Source: Aureibaculum luteum
GTDB taxonomy: Bacteria > Bacteroidota > Bacteroidia > Flavobacteriales > Flavobacteriaceae
Assembly: GCF_003449015.1 (NCBI RefSeq)
Contig: NZ_QRGD01000003.1
Span: forward strand, 496,001-560,000
DNA: 64,000 nt
Reading direction: 5' to 3'
The notes under the pieces are model-generated. The model saw only the letters and a program-made list of their open reading frames with translations. It had not been told where the DNA came from and searched no databases. Position numbers and translations under genes: made by a program. The first letter of the stretch is position 1; the number at the start of each line of letters is the position of its first letter. This document shows, piece after piece, positions 53,294 through 63,897 of this stretch.

Positions 53294-55819
53294 ATGTACC
53301 CTATTAAGCGACTTAGTGTCTTTTTATTCTTTCTTGTTCCTTTTTTAGGAATGGGACAAACTAATATTTCTGGTATTATTAAGGATCGTAAATCCAAAAC
53401 CCCTCTTCCATTTGCTACCGTAATTACCAACACTGGTATTGGTACCATAACGGATACAGAAGGCCGGTTTAATATCTCATCAAAAAACATCTTTTCTGCA
53501 CTTACAATTACCTATGTAGGTTACAATAAACAGAATGTTATAGTACCAAAACAAAATAATTTTATAACTATATTATTAGACGCAAGTTCTGAAAACTTAG
53601 GTGAAGTATTAATTGTTGCAAAGGAGAATCCTGCCTTAGCAATTATTAGAAATACGATAAAGAATAGAGATAAAAATAATATTTCAAAGGCCTTACAAAC
53701 ATTTAAATACAAGCTTTACAATAAATTACTCGTTACTGCTAATCCTGATTCAATCAGTGGAACAATTGATTCCGTTTTTGTTAAAAAAAATGACAGCCTA
53801 GTTTTTGTTGCACTAGACTCTGCCAATTACAACTTTAAAAAACAAATCAACAGACATCATTTATACATAACGGAAAAAGTTGCCGAACACACATTTCAAA
53901 GAGGTAAAAACAAAAAAGAAACTATTTTTGCCACACGCATGGCAGGGTTTAAAACCCCTATTTACGAATTTTTAGCATTAGATATTGAGAGCTTCTCGTT
54001 CTATGACGAAGTTTACACACTGTTAGGCAATAATTACATAAACCCTTTGGCTAAAAATGCCTTAAAAAAATACAATTATAAAATACTTGACACTATATAT
54101 AATGAGCAAGGAGCTTCTTATATGATTCATTACAAACCCAAACATAATAAGGATGTTGCAGGTTTAGAAGGTCTCTTGTACATTCATGAAAAGAGTTTTG
54201 CTCTCGAAAAAGGGATTGCTGAGTTAAAAGGTATTGTAGCAGTGCAAGCTGTTCAAAATTTCACATACAAAAATGAAGAAAACATCTGGTTTCCTGACGA
54301 AACAACTATTAGTATTCGAAAAGGTAAGAATAAAGAAGATGTCTCAATTTTTGGCGAAGTTATAAAATTCTCTGAAAATGAAACACAAAACGACTCAATT
54401 GTAAATCCAAGGGAAAAAGATTTTACCGATGCTACGTATTTAATATCAAAAAGTAAAATATACGATATAACTATTAATGAACCTATACGCGTAATTAACT
54501 CTGCTTCCTCAATAGAAATTGATGATTATGCTGCAGACAGAAATGAAGATTTTTGGAATACATACAGAACCGATTCTATAACCTCACGTGGTTTGGAGGC
54601 TTATAAAGTTTTAGATAGTCTATCAGAGTCGGAAGGTGCTGAAAAAAAACTAAACATTGCCAGAAAAGTATTAAAAGGCTATTACCCGACAAAATATTTT
54701 GATTTAGATTTAAGTAAAATGATTAATTTCAATAATTATGAAGGCTTTAGGTTTGGTTTAGGAGGTGTTACAAACCCCACATTCTCAAAGATATTTCAAC
54801 TAGAAACTAATGCTGCTTACGGATTTAAGGATAAAACAATAAAGTATCATGTTGGTGCAGCTATAAGGCTTAGTAAGACTAATAATAGCTGGATTGGTGC
54901 TGGCTATACGGATGACTTGCAAGAAGCGGCTAAACTAGACTTCCTTTTTGAGGAAACATCATTTGCATTAATCAATCCTAGAAATTTAAATATAGGTCAG
55001 TTTTTTAATTATAAAACTTTTAATATCAATTTTAAACATGATATTCTACCCAATTTAGAAACAAAACTAGAAATGAGTCGTGGTAGCTATAACCCTAAGT
55101 TTAACTATCAATTTATAACAAATAATTTAGTCTATTCTGAATATAATTTAACAACAGCAACTGCTGCCCTAAAATGGACTCCATTCAGTAGATATTTAAA
55201 TACACCGGAAGGAAAATTTACTATTAAAAATGGTTTTCCAAAAATTACGGTGCAGTTTGCAAAAACTTTTAATGATTTTTTAGGTGGCAATTTAGAATTT
55301 AACCAACTTAAATTAAAATATGAACACGATATAAAGTTCTTAAACAAGAGCTCTACAAATTTTTTAATACAAGGAGGGTATACTTTTGGAGATGCTCCCT
55401 TAACCCATTTATACAATGCTACACCTAATTATTCTTTTGCAAACCCTTGGCGTAAACGTATTAATTTCTCAGGTACAAACGCATTTGAAACTATGGCATT
55501 TAACGAATTTATTTCAGACAGATATGTTTCCATTCAAGGGCGATATAATTTTGATAGATTTGAAATAACTAAAAAGTTTAGACCAAGTTTAAGCTTAATT
55601 TCTAGATTTGCTATCGGATCCATAGAAAGTGCTAGTGAGCACTATGGTGTTTCATTTAAAAAAATGAATAAAGGTTATATGGAATCAGGAATAGTTTTAA
55701 ACCATTTATTTAAAGGTTTTGGCGTAAGTTCCTTTTACCGGTATGGCCAATATAGCAATGCTAAATTCTCAGATAATTTAGCCGTAAAACTAACTTATGT
55801 GCTTAGTCTAGGGTTTTAG
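53294..55819 (+). CDS. DUF5686 / carboxypeptidase-regulatory-like outer-membrane protein
   Basis: The 841-residue protein has a signal peptide (SVFLFFLVPFLGMGQ). Residues about 25-100 are a CarboxypepD_reg-like beta-sandwich (ISGIIKDRKSKTPLPFATV, GTITDTEGRFNI, LTITYVGYNKQNV) as found at the start of many Bacteroidota outer-membrane proteins. The rest matches the DUF5686 plan: a soluble middle region and a C-terminal barrel of alternating strands ending AVKLTYVLSLGF with a terminal Phe. It lacks a TonB-dependent receptor plug. The function of the family is unknown; surface assembly is a guess. The MMPL gene downstream has its own promoter box. Confidence 0.82.
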   Translation: MYPIKRLSVFLFFLVPFLGMGQTNISGIIKDRKSKTPLPFATVITNTGIGTITDTEGRFNISSKNIFSALTITYVGYNKQNVIVPKQNNFITILLDASSENLGEVLIVAKENPALAIIRNTIKNRDKNNISKALQTFKYKLYNKLLVTANPDSISGTIDSVFVKKNDSLVFVALDSANYNFKKQINRHHLYITEKVAEHTFQRGKNKKETIFATRMAGFKTPIYEFLALDIESFSFYDEVYTLLGNNYINPLAKNALKKYNYKILDTIYNEQGASYMIHYKPKHNKDVAGLEGLLYIHEKSFALEKGIAELKGIVAVQAVQNFTYKNEENIWFPDETTISIRKGKNKEDVSIFGEVIKFSENETQNDSIVNPREKDFTDATYLISKSKIYDITINEPIRVINSASSIEIDDYAADRNEDFWNTYRTDSITSRGLEAYKVLDSLSESEGAEKKLNIARKVLKGYYPTKYFDLDLSKMINFNNYEGFRFGLGGVTNPTFSKIFQLETNAAYGFKDKTIKYHVGAAIRLSKTNNSWIGAGYTDDLQEAAKLDFLFEETSFALINPRNLNIGQFFNYKTFNINFKHDILPNLETKLEMSRGSYNPKFNYQFITNNLVYSEYNLTTATAALKWTPFSRYLNTPEGKFTIKNGFPKITVQFAKTFNDFLGGNLEFNQLKLKYEHDIKFLNKSSTNFLIQGGYTFGDAPLTHLYNATPNYSFANPWRKRINFSGTNAFETMAFNEFISDRYVSIQGRYNFDRFEITKKFRPSLSLISRFAIGSIESASEHYGVSFKKMNKGYMESGIVLNHLFKGFGVSSFYRYGQYSNAKFSDNLAVKLTYVLSLGF

Positions 55820-55829
55820 CTTATTTTAG

Positions 55830-55837
55830 TACCTTTG
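55830..55837 (+). promoter_or_regulatory. Promoter -7 box (TACCTTTG) for the MMPL-rfbA transcript
   Basis: A perfect TAnnTTTG match, 26 bases upstream of the ATG at 55864. Confidence 0.55.
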
Positions 55838-55863
55838 CAGCATTATAAATAGACAACTTTTTA

Positions 55864-58257
55864 ATGAATTTTTGGACATACATTGCACGTATAATTATTA
55901 AAGGAAGGATTCCTATATTAATAATTCTAGCCTTTATTACTTATTTATTAGCAACGCAAATGAAATACATGCGTTTTTCGCATAGTGAAGCTAATTTACT
56001 ACCTAAAAACCATGAAGTAAATCTAGAATACAATAAGTTTTTAAAAATCTTTGGTGAAGAGGGCAACTTAATAATACTTGCCGCACAAGATTCCACAATA
56101 TATACTGCTAAAAAGTTTAATAATTGGAACAAACTCTCCAAACATTTAGATACTTTACCACAAATAGATTTTACGGTTTCAATTGGAGACATTAAGAAAC
56201 TTTATAAGGATACCGAAAATGAAAGGTTTGATTTTACTCCAATTTATAATCATCCTCCAAAAACGGACAAGGAAGTTGATTCCATAAAAACAGACCTATT
56301 TGAAAATCTTCCTTTTTACGATAATTTCCTATTTAATAAAAAAACAGGAACGATAAGAACCATTATCTATATTAAAAAGGACATTGTAAATACTATTGAA
56401 CGTAAAAGATTTATTCTAGAGGTTTTAAATCCTACCATCGCAAAGTTTGAAAAAGATAATAATATTGATGTAAAAGTTTCTGGTATGCCATATATCAGAA
56501 CCATGAATTCTAAAAGTATTACCGATGAGATTGGTATTTTTGTAGTACTCGCATTATTGGTCACATCAATTATTTTCTTTTTCTTTTTCAGATCACATAG
56601 AGCTACTTTAATTACCATGATAGTAGTAAGTGTTGGGGTGATTTGGGCTTTTGGCTTTATTGGTTTATTTGGCTATGAAATCACGGTATTAACAGCATTA
56701 ATTCCACCATTAATAATTGTAATTGGTGTGCCCAACTGTATATTTCTTATAAATAAATATCAGCAAGAAATCAAAGAACACGGAAATCAAGCAAAATCAT
56801 TGCAACGTGTAATTTCTAAAGTTGGTAATGCCACTTTAATGACCAATGTTACTACAGCATCAGGGTTTGCTACTTTTATTTTTACAAAAAGTCAATTATT
56901 AAACGAATTTGGTATCATTGCATCAGTTAACATCCTTGCTATATTTATACTGTCACTATTGATAATTCCAATTATTTATAGTTTTTTACATAAACCACAA
57001 GACAAACATTTAAGGCACCTTGAAAAACGTTGGATTGATACAATTGTAAGTTGGATGGAGCGTACTGTACGTCATAAACGTATTGCGGTTTACATCTCTA
57101 CAGTGGTTGTAATTGTTTTCAGTATTATCGGTGTTTACATGATAAAAGTTTCAGGTAGTTTAATAGAAGACATGCCTAAAGGAAAAGATTTCTTTAAGGA
57201 TATTGTCTTTTTCGAAAACGAATTTGGGGGAATAATGCCTTTAGAAATAATTATTGACACCAAACGCAAAAAAGGTGTAATGAAACTTTCCACTTTAAAA
57301 AGGATGGACAAGCTCGTTGAAATTATTGATGAAATTCCTGAACTTTCACCAACAGTTTCGGTATTGAATATAGTAAAGTACTCTAAGCAAGCTTATTATA
57401 ACGGAAATCCTAAGTACTATCAATTACCTACATCGCAAGAACAAAATTTTATATTATCCTACACTAAAAATTCAGATACAAATTCAGATTTGCTCAGTAA
57501 TTTTGTTGATTCAACTGGTCAATACGCTCGTATTACCACCTTCATGAAAGATATTGGAACGGACAAAATGGAACGTATTGAAGAACGACTGCAGGCTAGA
57601 ATTGACAAAGTTTTGCCAGCGAAAAACTATAATGTAACCTTAACAGGTAAATCATTAGTGTTTTTAAAAGGAACTAATTATTTGATTAAAAATTTAGTGA
57701 TTTCATTGTCTCTTGCAATTTTTCTAATTTCCTTGTTTATGGCATGGATGTTTAGATCATTTAAAATGATACTGATTTCATTATTACCAAATATTTTGCC
57801 TCTTTTGGTTACAGCCGGGCTTATGGGCTATTTAGGTGTCCCCATAAAACCATCAACTATTTTGGTATTTAGTATTGCTTTTGGTATTTCCGTTGATGAC
57901 ACCATTCACTTTTTAGCTAAATACAGACAAGAATTGCAAGTCAACAACTGGAAGGTGAAAATTTCTGTATATAATGCATTAAGAGAAACAGGTGTAAGTA
58001 TGTTCTATACTTCCATTGTATTATTTTTCGGATTTTTAGTCTTTACGGTTTCTAGTTTTGGTGGTACAATAGCTTTAGGAGGATTGGTATCCGTTACTTT
58101 ATTATTTGCTATGGTATCCAATTTATTGCTACTTCCATCTTTATTATTATCCCTAGAAAGAAAAATAGCAAATAAAAATGTATTAAAAAAACCGCCAATT
58201 CAAATATTAACAGAAACGGAAGCTGAACTAAAGGAAGAAACTCAAGATAAAAATTAA
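55864..58257 (+). CDS. RND superfamily (MMPL-type) exporter
   Basis: The 797-residue protein has the RND duplication. It has a TM near the N-terminus, a soluble loop, a block of TMs (about 220-385), then a second TM near 410, a second soluble loop (about 430-610), and a last block of TMs (about 615-770). Motifs include the second-half AFGISVDDTIHFLAKYRQE with acidic residues in a TM as in proton-driven transporters. By analogy with MMPL/HpnN-like proteins it may move lipids or large hydrophobic molecules. The substrate is unknown. The rfbA gene follows after 6 bases. Confidence 0.88.
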   Translation: MNFWTYIARIIIKGRIPILIILAFITYLLATQMKYMRFSHSEANLLPKNHEVNLEYNKFLKIFGEEGNLIILAAQDSTIYTAKKFNNWNKLSKHLDTLPQIDFTVSIGDIKKLYKDTENERFDFTPIYNHPPKTDKEVDSIKTDLFENLPFYDNFLFNKKTGTIRTIIYIKKDIVNTIERKRFILEVLNPTIAKFEKDNNIDVKVSGMPYIRTMNSKSITDEIGIFVVLALLVTSIIFFFFFRSHRATLITMIVVSVGVIWAFGFIGLFGYEITVLTALIPPLIIVIGVPNCIFLINKYQQEIKEHGNQAKSLQRVISKVGNATLMTNVTTASGFATFIFTKSQLLNEFGIIASVNILAIFILSLLIIPIIYSFLHKPQDKHLRHLEKRWIDTIVSWMERTVRHKRIAVYISTVVVIVFSIIGVYMIKVSGSLIEDMPKGKDFFKDIVFFENEFGGIMPLEIIIDTKRKKGVMKLSTLKRMDKLVEIIDEIPELSPTVSVLNIVKYSKQAYYNGNPKYYQLPTSQEQNFILSYTKNSDTNSDLLSNFVDSTGQYARITTFMKDIGTDKMERIEERLQARIDKVLPAKNYNVTLTGKSLVFLKGTNYLIKNLVISLSLAIFLISLFMAWMFRSFKMILISLLPNILPLLVTAGLMGYLGVPIKPSTILVFSIAFGISVDDTIHFLAKYRQELQVNNWKVKISVYNALRETGVSMFYTSIVLFFGFLVFTVSSFGGTIALGGLVSVTLLFAMVSNLLLLPSLLLSLERKIANKNVLKKPPIQILTETEAELKEETQDKN

Positions 58258-58263
58258 ATTATT

Positions 58264-59139
58264 ATGAAAGGAATTATTTTAGCTGGAGGAAGCGGAACAA
58301 GGTTACATCCTTTAACATTAGCCGTAAGTAAGCAATTAATGCCTATTTATGACAAACCTATGATTTATTACCCTCTTTCAACATTAATGTTGGCTGGTAT
58401 AAAAGATATTCTAATTATTTCTACACCTCATGACCTACGCTTATTCGAAAGACTATTGGGAGATGGTAAGCAATTGGGTTGTAATTTTCAATATAAAGTA
58501 CAAGAAATACCTAATGGATTAGCACAAGCATTTGTGATAGGTGAAGAATTCATTGGAGACGATAGTGTTGCTTTAGTGTTAGGTGATAATATTTTTTATG
58601 GAACAGGATTTCACCAAGCTTTAATTGATGCCACTGGAAACGCAGGAGGAACTGTATTTGCATACCATGTCAATGATCCAAATCGTTATGGTGTCGTTGA
58701 ATTTGATGGTGACAATAAAGCCATTTCAATAGAAGAAAAACCGGAACATCCTAAATCTAATTACGCAGTCCCTGGAATTTATTTCTACGACAATACTGTT
58801 GTGGAAATTGCTAAAAATTTAAAACCCTCTGCTCGAGGCGAATACGAAATAACTGATGTAAATAAAGTGTATTTGCAACAAGGTAATTTAAATGTAAGTA
58901 TTCTTAATAGAGGTACCGCTTGGTTAGATACTGGTACTTTCCAATCATTAATGCAGGCTCAACAATTTGTTCAAGTTATTGAAGAACGACAAGGTTTAAA
59001 GATAGGCTGTATAGAAGAAGTTGCCTACAAAAAAAGATTTATCTCTGCAGATCAGCTTATTAAAATTGCCGAACCCTTGATTAAAAGTGGTTATGGTGAT
59101 TACTTAATGAATATAGTAAAACATAAACAACACGATTAA
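58264..59139 (+). CDS. rfbA: Glucose-1-phosphate thymidylyltransferase
   Basis: RfbA makes dTDP-glucose from dTTP and glucose 1-phosphate, the first step to dTDP-L-rhamnose and related sugars. The 291-residue protein has the nucleotidyltransferase motif [11 protein letters not shown], the [20 protein letters not shown] block, [10 protein letters not shown] and [20 protein letters not shown]. The other rfb genes are not next to it, which is unusual and suggests a scattered pathway or a separate use of dTDP-glucose. It lies 6 bases after the exporter gene. Confidence 0.96.
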   Translation: MKGIILAGGSGTRLHPLTLAVSKQLMPIYDKPMIYYPLSTLMLAGIKDILIISTPHDLRLFERLLGDGKQLGCNFQYKVQEIPNGLAQAFVIGEEFIGDDSVALVLGDNIFYGTGFHQALIDATGNAGGTVFAYHVNDPNRYGVVEFDGDNKAISIEEKPEHPKSNYAVPGIYFYDNTVVEIAKNLKPSARGEYEITDVNKVYLQQGNLNVSILNRGTAWLDTGTFQSLMQAQQFVQVIEERQGLKIGCIEEVAYKKRFISADQLIKIAEPLIKSGYGDYLMNIVKHKQHD

Positions 59140-59428
59140 ATTTATTCTTTCTTAAATAATTTTCTCTTTTCTCGTTTAGTCATTTCTTCTGAATAATTAA
59201 ATCAATTATTTGTGCAGCATAATTATTATTTCAAATAAAGGTTTATTAATTTTTTTTGAGAAAAGAATAAATGCCAATTAACAAAAATGATATTAATAAC
59301 AGTTTAAATTGCATACAAATTTGGTTTTTTAATTGTTAAAAGTAGTTCAATCCTATATACCATCTAATTGATTACAAATTTAATTCAGCAATATCTCACA
59401 TAATTTTTATAAATTATATTTCAATCTG
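59140..59428 (+). other. Intergenic region between rfbA and asnS
   Basis: About 290 AT-rich bases with no ORF of note. I see no hairpin with a T run and no RNA gene. The asnS promoter lies at the right end. Confidence 0.5.
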
Positions 59429-59436
59429 TATCTTTG
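59429..59436 (+). promoter_or_regulatory. Promoter -7 box (TATCTTTG) for asnS
   Basis: A perfect TAnnTTTG box, 22 bases before the asnS ATG. Confidence 0.65.
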
Positions 59437-59458
59437 CTGTTCATTAATTTTAAGATAA

Positions 59459-60889
59459 ATGCAAATGAGTGTTGCTGAATTATTACAATCAGAGAATTTT
59501 TTACATGATGTAACTATTAAAGGATGGGTTCGTACGTTTAGAGCGAACCGTTTTATCGCCTTAAATGATGGTTCTACCATAAATAATATACAATGTGTTG
59601 TTGACTTTGAAAATACAGACGAGAATATTCTAAAAAGAATAACTACAGGAGCGGCAGTTTGCCTTTCTGGAACTTTAGTTGAAAGTCAAGGTAAAGGCCA
59701 ACGTGTTGAAATTGAAGTTAAAAATATTGAAATTTTAGGCGATTCTAACCCTGAAGAATACCCAATTCAACCTAAAAAACACAGCTTTGAATTTTTACGT
59801 GAAAACGCCCACTTAAGAGTAAGAACAAATACTTTTAGTGCAGTTATGCGTGTTCGATCGGCTCTTTCTTTCGCTGTACATAAATACTTTACTGAAAACG
59901 GCTTTTATAATTTTCATGCTCCAATTATTACAGGTTCTGATGCTGAAGGTGCTGGTGAAATGTTCAGAGTAACCGCGATGGATCCTAAAAATCCGGCAAC
60001 AGATGAAAATGGTGAAATTGATTTTTCACAAGACTTTTTTGGTAAAGAAACTAATTTGACCGTTTCTGGTCAACTAGAGGCTGAAACCTATGCTATGGCA
60101 TTAAGTAAAGTGTATACTTTCGGTCCTACTTTTAGAGCAGAAAATTCTAATACCACTAGGCACTTAGCCGAATTCTGGATGATTGAGCCAGAAGTGGCAT
60201 TTAATGATTTAGATGCTAATATGGATTTAGCCGAAGACTTTATTAAAAGTGTAATCAAATATATTTTAGAGCACTGTAAAGATGATTTAGTCTTCTTAGA
60301 CGAACGCTTTACAAAAGAAGAACAATCTAAGCCACAGCTAGAACGGAGTGACATGTCGTTATTAGAAAAACTCAACTTTGTTGTTGAAAACAACTTTAAA
60401 CGTGTTACTTATACAGAGGCCATAGATATTTTAAGAAACTGTAAACCCAACAAAAAGAAGAAATTTCAATATATTATTAATGAATGGGGGGCTGACCTTC
60501 AAAGCGAACATGAACGCTTTTTAGTTGAAAAACACTTTAAATGTCCCGTAATTCTTTTTGATTATCCAGCAAATATTAAGGCATTTTATATGCGTTTAAA
60601 TGATGATGGTAAAACGGTTAGGGCTATGGATGTACTTTTCCCTGGAATTGGCGAAATAGTTGGTGGATCGCAAAGAGAAGAACGTTTAGATGTATTAAAA
60701 GAAAAAATAAAAGCTCTAGATATTGATGAAAAAGAGCTTTGGTGGTATTTAGATTTGCGTAAATTTGGAACCGCAGTACATTCTGGATTTGGACTAGGTT
60801 TTGAACGTTTGGTACAATTTTCAACTGGAATGGGTAATATCAGAGATGTTATTCCGTTTCCTAGAACACCACAGAACGCCGAATTTTAA
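59459..60889 (+). CDS. asnS: Asparaginyl-tRNA synthetase
   Basis: AsnS charges tRNA-Asn. The 476-residue class II synthetase has an N-terminal OB-fold anticodon-binding domain ([21 protein letters not shown]), motif 2 with [21 protein letters not shown] and motif 3 [12 protein letters not shown]. It has the bacterial insertion after [10 protein letters not shown] that contains [15 protein letters not shown]. It starts a run of same-strand genes with the WG-repeat protein and rpoN. Confidence 0.97.
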   Translation: MQMSVAELLQSENFLHDVTIKGWVRTFRANRFIALNDGSTINNIQCVVDFENTDENILKRITTGAAVCLSGTLVESQGKGQRVEIEVKNIEILGDSNPEEYPIQPKKHSFEFLRENAHLRVRTNTFSAVMRVRSALSFAVHKYFTENGFYNFHAPIITGSDAEGAGEMFRVTAMDPKNPATDENGEIDFSQDFFGKETNLTVSGQLEAETYAMALSKVYTFGPTFRAENSNTTRHLAEFWMIEPEVAFNDLDANMDLAEDFIKSVIKYILEHCKDDLVFLDERFTKEEQSKPQLERSDMSLLEKLNFVVENNFKRVTYTEAIDILRNCKPNKKKKFQYIINEWGADLQSEHERFLVEKHFKCPVILFDYPANIKAFYMRLNDDGKTVRAMDVLFPGIGEIVGGSQREERLDVLKEKIKALDIDEKELWWYLDLRKFGTAVHSGFGLGFERLVQFSTGMGNIRDVIPFPRTPQNAEF

Positions 60890-60918
60890 ATCTATTATTT
60901 AATATAATTAAAAAAAAT

Positions 60919-62439
60919 ATGAAAAGAATACTATTTATTACAACTTTATTCAGTGGCATCATTGGTTTCTCTCAAGAAGAGGAAATAGTTGAAATTATGG
61001 AAGTGGAAGAAACGGTTATCGAAAGTACAGAATCTGGAAATGTAAATCAATACTATCAAAATAACTCAACTGATATTGTAACTGGAGAAATAGATAAAAC
61101 CCTTTTAATTTTTAAAGGTAAAAATTCTTCTCTATATGGTTTAAAAGACAAATCAGGAAAGGTATTAGTGAAACCTATTTTTAATTCAATTAATTCTTAT
61201 GGTTCAACTAAAGACAGAATAAGGGCTTCTTTAAGTTATGGTAAAGAAGGAATAATTGATCCTAAAGGAAACATCATAATTCCTTTTGAGTACTCTAGCT
61301 TTTATTATAATAATACCCATAATATTTATACAACAAATAAAGACGGTAAATCTTACTTATTTGATTATTATGGAAATAAATTATTAAAAGAATCATATGA
61401 CGAAATTAGTATTGAAGACAACTATTTTAAAGTTAAAGAAAATGGTTTCTATGGTATTCTTAGTGCTGATGGTGAAGAACTCTTACCTATTAAGTATGAT
61501 CAAATAAACTATTTTCAACAAGAAAATTGGTTTTTAATTACCAAAAATGGAGTAGATAATATAATTTATAATAATGGTAAAAACGTTTTTGGAAATAAAT
61601 TTACTTCTGTTTCCAAATTAGATTATTATTTTAAATTTATTCTTGTTGAAAAAAATGGAAAATTTGGTATTGTAGATAAAACAGGAAACGATATTACACC
61701 TATTACTTTTGATGCTGTTGACAAAAATTATAATGGTAATTTTTTTATTATCAAACAAAATGGAAAATGGGGTTTATATAATATTGTTTTTAAAAAGTTT
61801 CTAATTGAACCTAGTTATGACAATGTAAAAATGCTTTCCAATAATTATTATTTATTACAATCGCAAAATAAAAAAACACTAATTGATATTCTTCATAATA
61901 AAAAAGTTGACTTTACACCCTATGACGAAGTAAATAACTATATTTCTAAAAATATAGCAGTAGTTAAAGTTGATGGGTTAAGAGGTGCCGTAAATATTGA
62001 TTCTGGAAAATTAATCATCCCTACAAAATATAATTACTTAGATGTAAATTCTAACTATATAAAAGCGAGTTTACCTGATAACAGATTATCTGATATATAT
62101 AATTATGACGGAGATCCTATTTATACAGATGTTAGTTTTATTAAAAATTTAAATAATAACTACAACTATAGTAAAATAACATCAAAAGGAAAAATGGGGC
62201 TGATGTATAAGGGTAAGGAAATAGTACCAACAGAATATGACCAAATAAAAGATTTTAATAAATCCGTATTTGTTTTGGTTAAAAAAGACAAGAAAAGTGC
62301 CCTTGTTAGTATAGTTGATGGTAGTTTTTTAATACCTTTAAGTACAGATCCAATTTCTGTTGATATTGAAAAGAACATCGTTTCATATAAAAAGAAAAAA
62401 TATAGTATTAGATTAAATAAACTAGTTGAAATAAAATAA
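60919..62439 (+). CDS. WG-repeat protein, exported
   Basis: The 506-residue protein has a signal peptide (RILFITTLFSGIIGFSQ) and then at least six WG-type repeats of about 45-50 residues. They are recognisable at YGKEGIIDPKGNIIIPFEY, ENGFYGILSADGEELLPIKY, KNGKFGIVDKTGNDITPI, QNGKWGLYN, and KGKMGLMYKGKEIVPTEYDQI. These are beta-rich and generally mediate binding; no enzymatic motif is seen. It lies between asnS (29-base gap) and rpoN (3-base gap), so it is probably co-transcribed with rpoN. Confidence 0.88.
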   Translation: MKRILFITTLFSGIIGFSQEEEIVEIMEVEETVIESTESGNVNQYYQNNSTDIVTGEIDKTLLIFKGKNSSLYGLKDKSGKVLVKPIFNSINSYGSTKDRIRASLSYGKEGIIDPKGNIIIPFEYSSFYYNNTHNIYTTNKDGKSYLFDYYGNKLLKESYDEISIEDNYFKVKENGFYGILSADGEELLPIKYDQINYFQQENWFLITKNGVDNIIYNNGKNVFGNKFTSVSKLDYYFKFILVEKNGKFGIVDKTGNDITPITFDAVDKNYNGNFFIIKQNGKWGLYNIVFKKFLIEPSYDNVKMLSNNYYLLQSQNKKTLIDILHNKKVDFTPYDEVNNYISKNIAVVKVDGLRGAVNIDSGKLIIPTKYNYLDVNSNYIKASLPDNRLSDIYNYDGDPIYTDVSFIKNLNNNYNYSKITSKGKMGLMYKGKEIVPTEYDQIKDFNKSVFVLVKKDKKSALVSIVDGSFLIPLSTDPISVDIEKNIVSYKKKKYSIRLNKLVEIK

Positions 62440-62442
62440 TTA

Positions 62443-63888
62443 ATGCTAAAACAAAGTCTTCAATATAAATTATTACAAAAATTATCTCCTCAGCAAATAC
62501 AGTTGATGAAAATGATTCAACTGCCTACGCAGGCTTTTGAGCAAAAAATTAAACAAGAAATTGAAGAGAACCCAGCATTAGATAGCGGGAAAGATGAAGA
62601 TGAAGACAGTGATCTTCAAAATGAATACGAAGATTCAGGTAATGAAACCATTGAAACTGATGTGAATATTGATGAATATTTGAGTGATGATGAGATGCCT
62701 AACTATAAAATGCAAAGTAATAACTATAGTAGCGATGACGATGAAAAAAATATACCCTATGCGGCCGGAACTTCATTCAACCAATTTCTAACCACTCAAT
62801 TAAATACGTTCAGATTAAACGAGTTAGAATATCAAATAGCAGCATTCTTAGTAGGCAGTATTGATGAAAGTGGATATATAAGAAGAGAAATTGATGATAT
62901 TGTAGATGATTTAGCATTCTCTGAAAATGTTTTCACGGAAGCAGGTGAAGTTAAACGCATGTTAAACTATGTTCAAAAATTAGACCCGGCAGGCGTTGGA
63001 GCACAAAGTTTAGAGGAGTGTTTACTTATACAATTAAAACGAAAATCTGTCACTAAAGAGAGAACTTTAGCTATAGCTATTTTAGAAAAAGCATTCGAAC
63101 ATTTTGTAAAAAAGCACTATAAAAAATTAATTCAAAAATTCGACATTACTGAAGATGAATTAAAAGGTGCTATTCATGAAATAGAAAGATTAAATCCGAA
63201 ACCTGGTGGGTCATTTGCAAATAGCAATAAAATTGTAGAACAGATAGTTCCTGATTTTTCTATTCGAATAATAGAAGGTCAATTAGATTTAACGTTAAAT
63301 TCAAGAAATGCTCCAGAATTGCATATTTCTAATGAATATAACAATATGTTAAAAGGATATGCTGCCTCTAAAGACAAATCAAAATCGCAGAAAGATGCAG
63401 TACAGTTTATAAAGCAAAAACTAGATTCGGCAAAATGGTTTATTGATGCAATAAAACAACGTCAACAGACTCTGTTACTTACAATGAATGCTATAATGCA
63501 CATGCAGGAAGCCTATTTCTTAACAGGTGATGAACGTAAACTAAAACCAATGATTTTAAAGGACATTGCCGATAAAATTCATATGGATGTATCAACTGTT
63601 TCTAGAGTTGCTAACAGTAAATATGTTGATACACCTTACGGTACAAAACTTATTAAAAATTTCTTCTCGGAATCTATGATGACAGATCAAGGGGAAGAAG
63701 TATCGACAAGAGAAATAAAAAAAATACTAGATACCGTTGTCAAAGAAGAGGATAAGAAAAAACCTTTAACCGACGAAAAATTAGCGAAAATATTAAAAGA
63801 CAAAGGCTATTTAATAGCACGTAGAACAGTAGCAAAATACAGGGAACAATTAAATATTCCGGTAGCTAGATTACGAAAAGAGATATAA
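62443..63888 (+). CDS. rpoN: RNA polymerase sigma-54 factor
   Basis: Sigma-54 directs RNA polymerase to -24/-12 promoters, which need activator ATPases. The 481-residue protein has the Gln/Leu-rich region I (LQYKLLQKLSPQQIQLMKMIQLPTQAFE), an acidic region II (about 45-95), the core-binding domain, the helix-turn-helix near DIADKIHMDVSTVSRVANSKY, and the RpoN box ARRTVAKYRE at residues 459-468. It is complete. It starts 3 bases after the WG-repeat gene. A membrane protein gene follows at 63898. Confidence 0.97.
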   Translation: MLKQSLQYKLLQKLSPQQIQLMKMIQLPTQAFEQKIKQEIEENPALDSGKDEDEDSDLQNEYEDSGNETIETDVNIDEYLSDDEMPNYKMQSNNYSSDDDEKNIPYAAGTSFNQFLTTQLNTFRLNELEYQIAAFLVGSIDESGYIRREIDDIVDDLAFSENVFTEAGEVKRMLNYVQKLDPAGVGAQSLEECLLIQLKRKSVTKERTLAIAILEKAFEHFVKKHYKKLIQKFDITEDELKGAIHEIERLNPKPGGSFANSNKIVEQIVPDFSIRIIEGQLDLTLNSRNAPELHISNEYNNMLKGYAASKDKSKSQKDAVQFIKQKLDSAKWFIDAIKQRQQTLLLTMNAIMHMQEAYFLTGDERKLKPMILKDIADKIHMDVSTVSRVANSKYVDTPYGTKLIKNFFSESMMTDQGEEVSTREIKKILDTVVKEEDKKKPLTDEKLAKILKDKGYLIARRTVAKYREQLNIPVARLRKEI

Positions 63889-63897
63889 TATAGACCG

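Noticed and set aside
60088-60393. 101-codon minus-strand frame inside asnS
   Set aside because: It lies wholly within the synthetase and looks like a shadow of its codon use.
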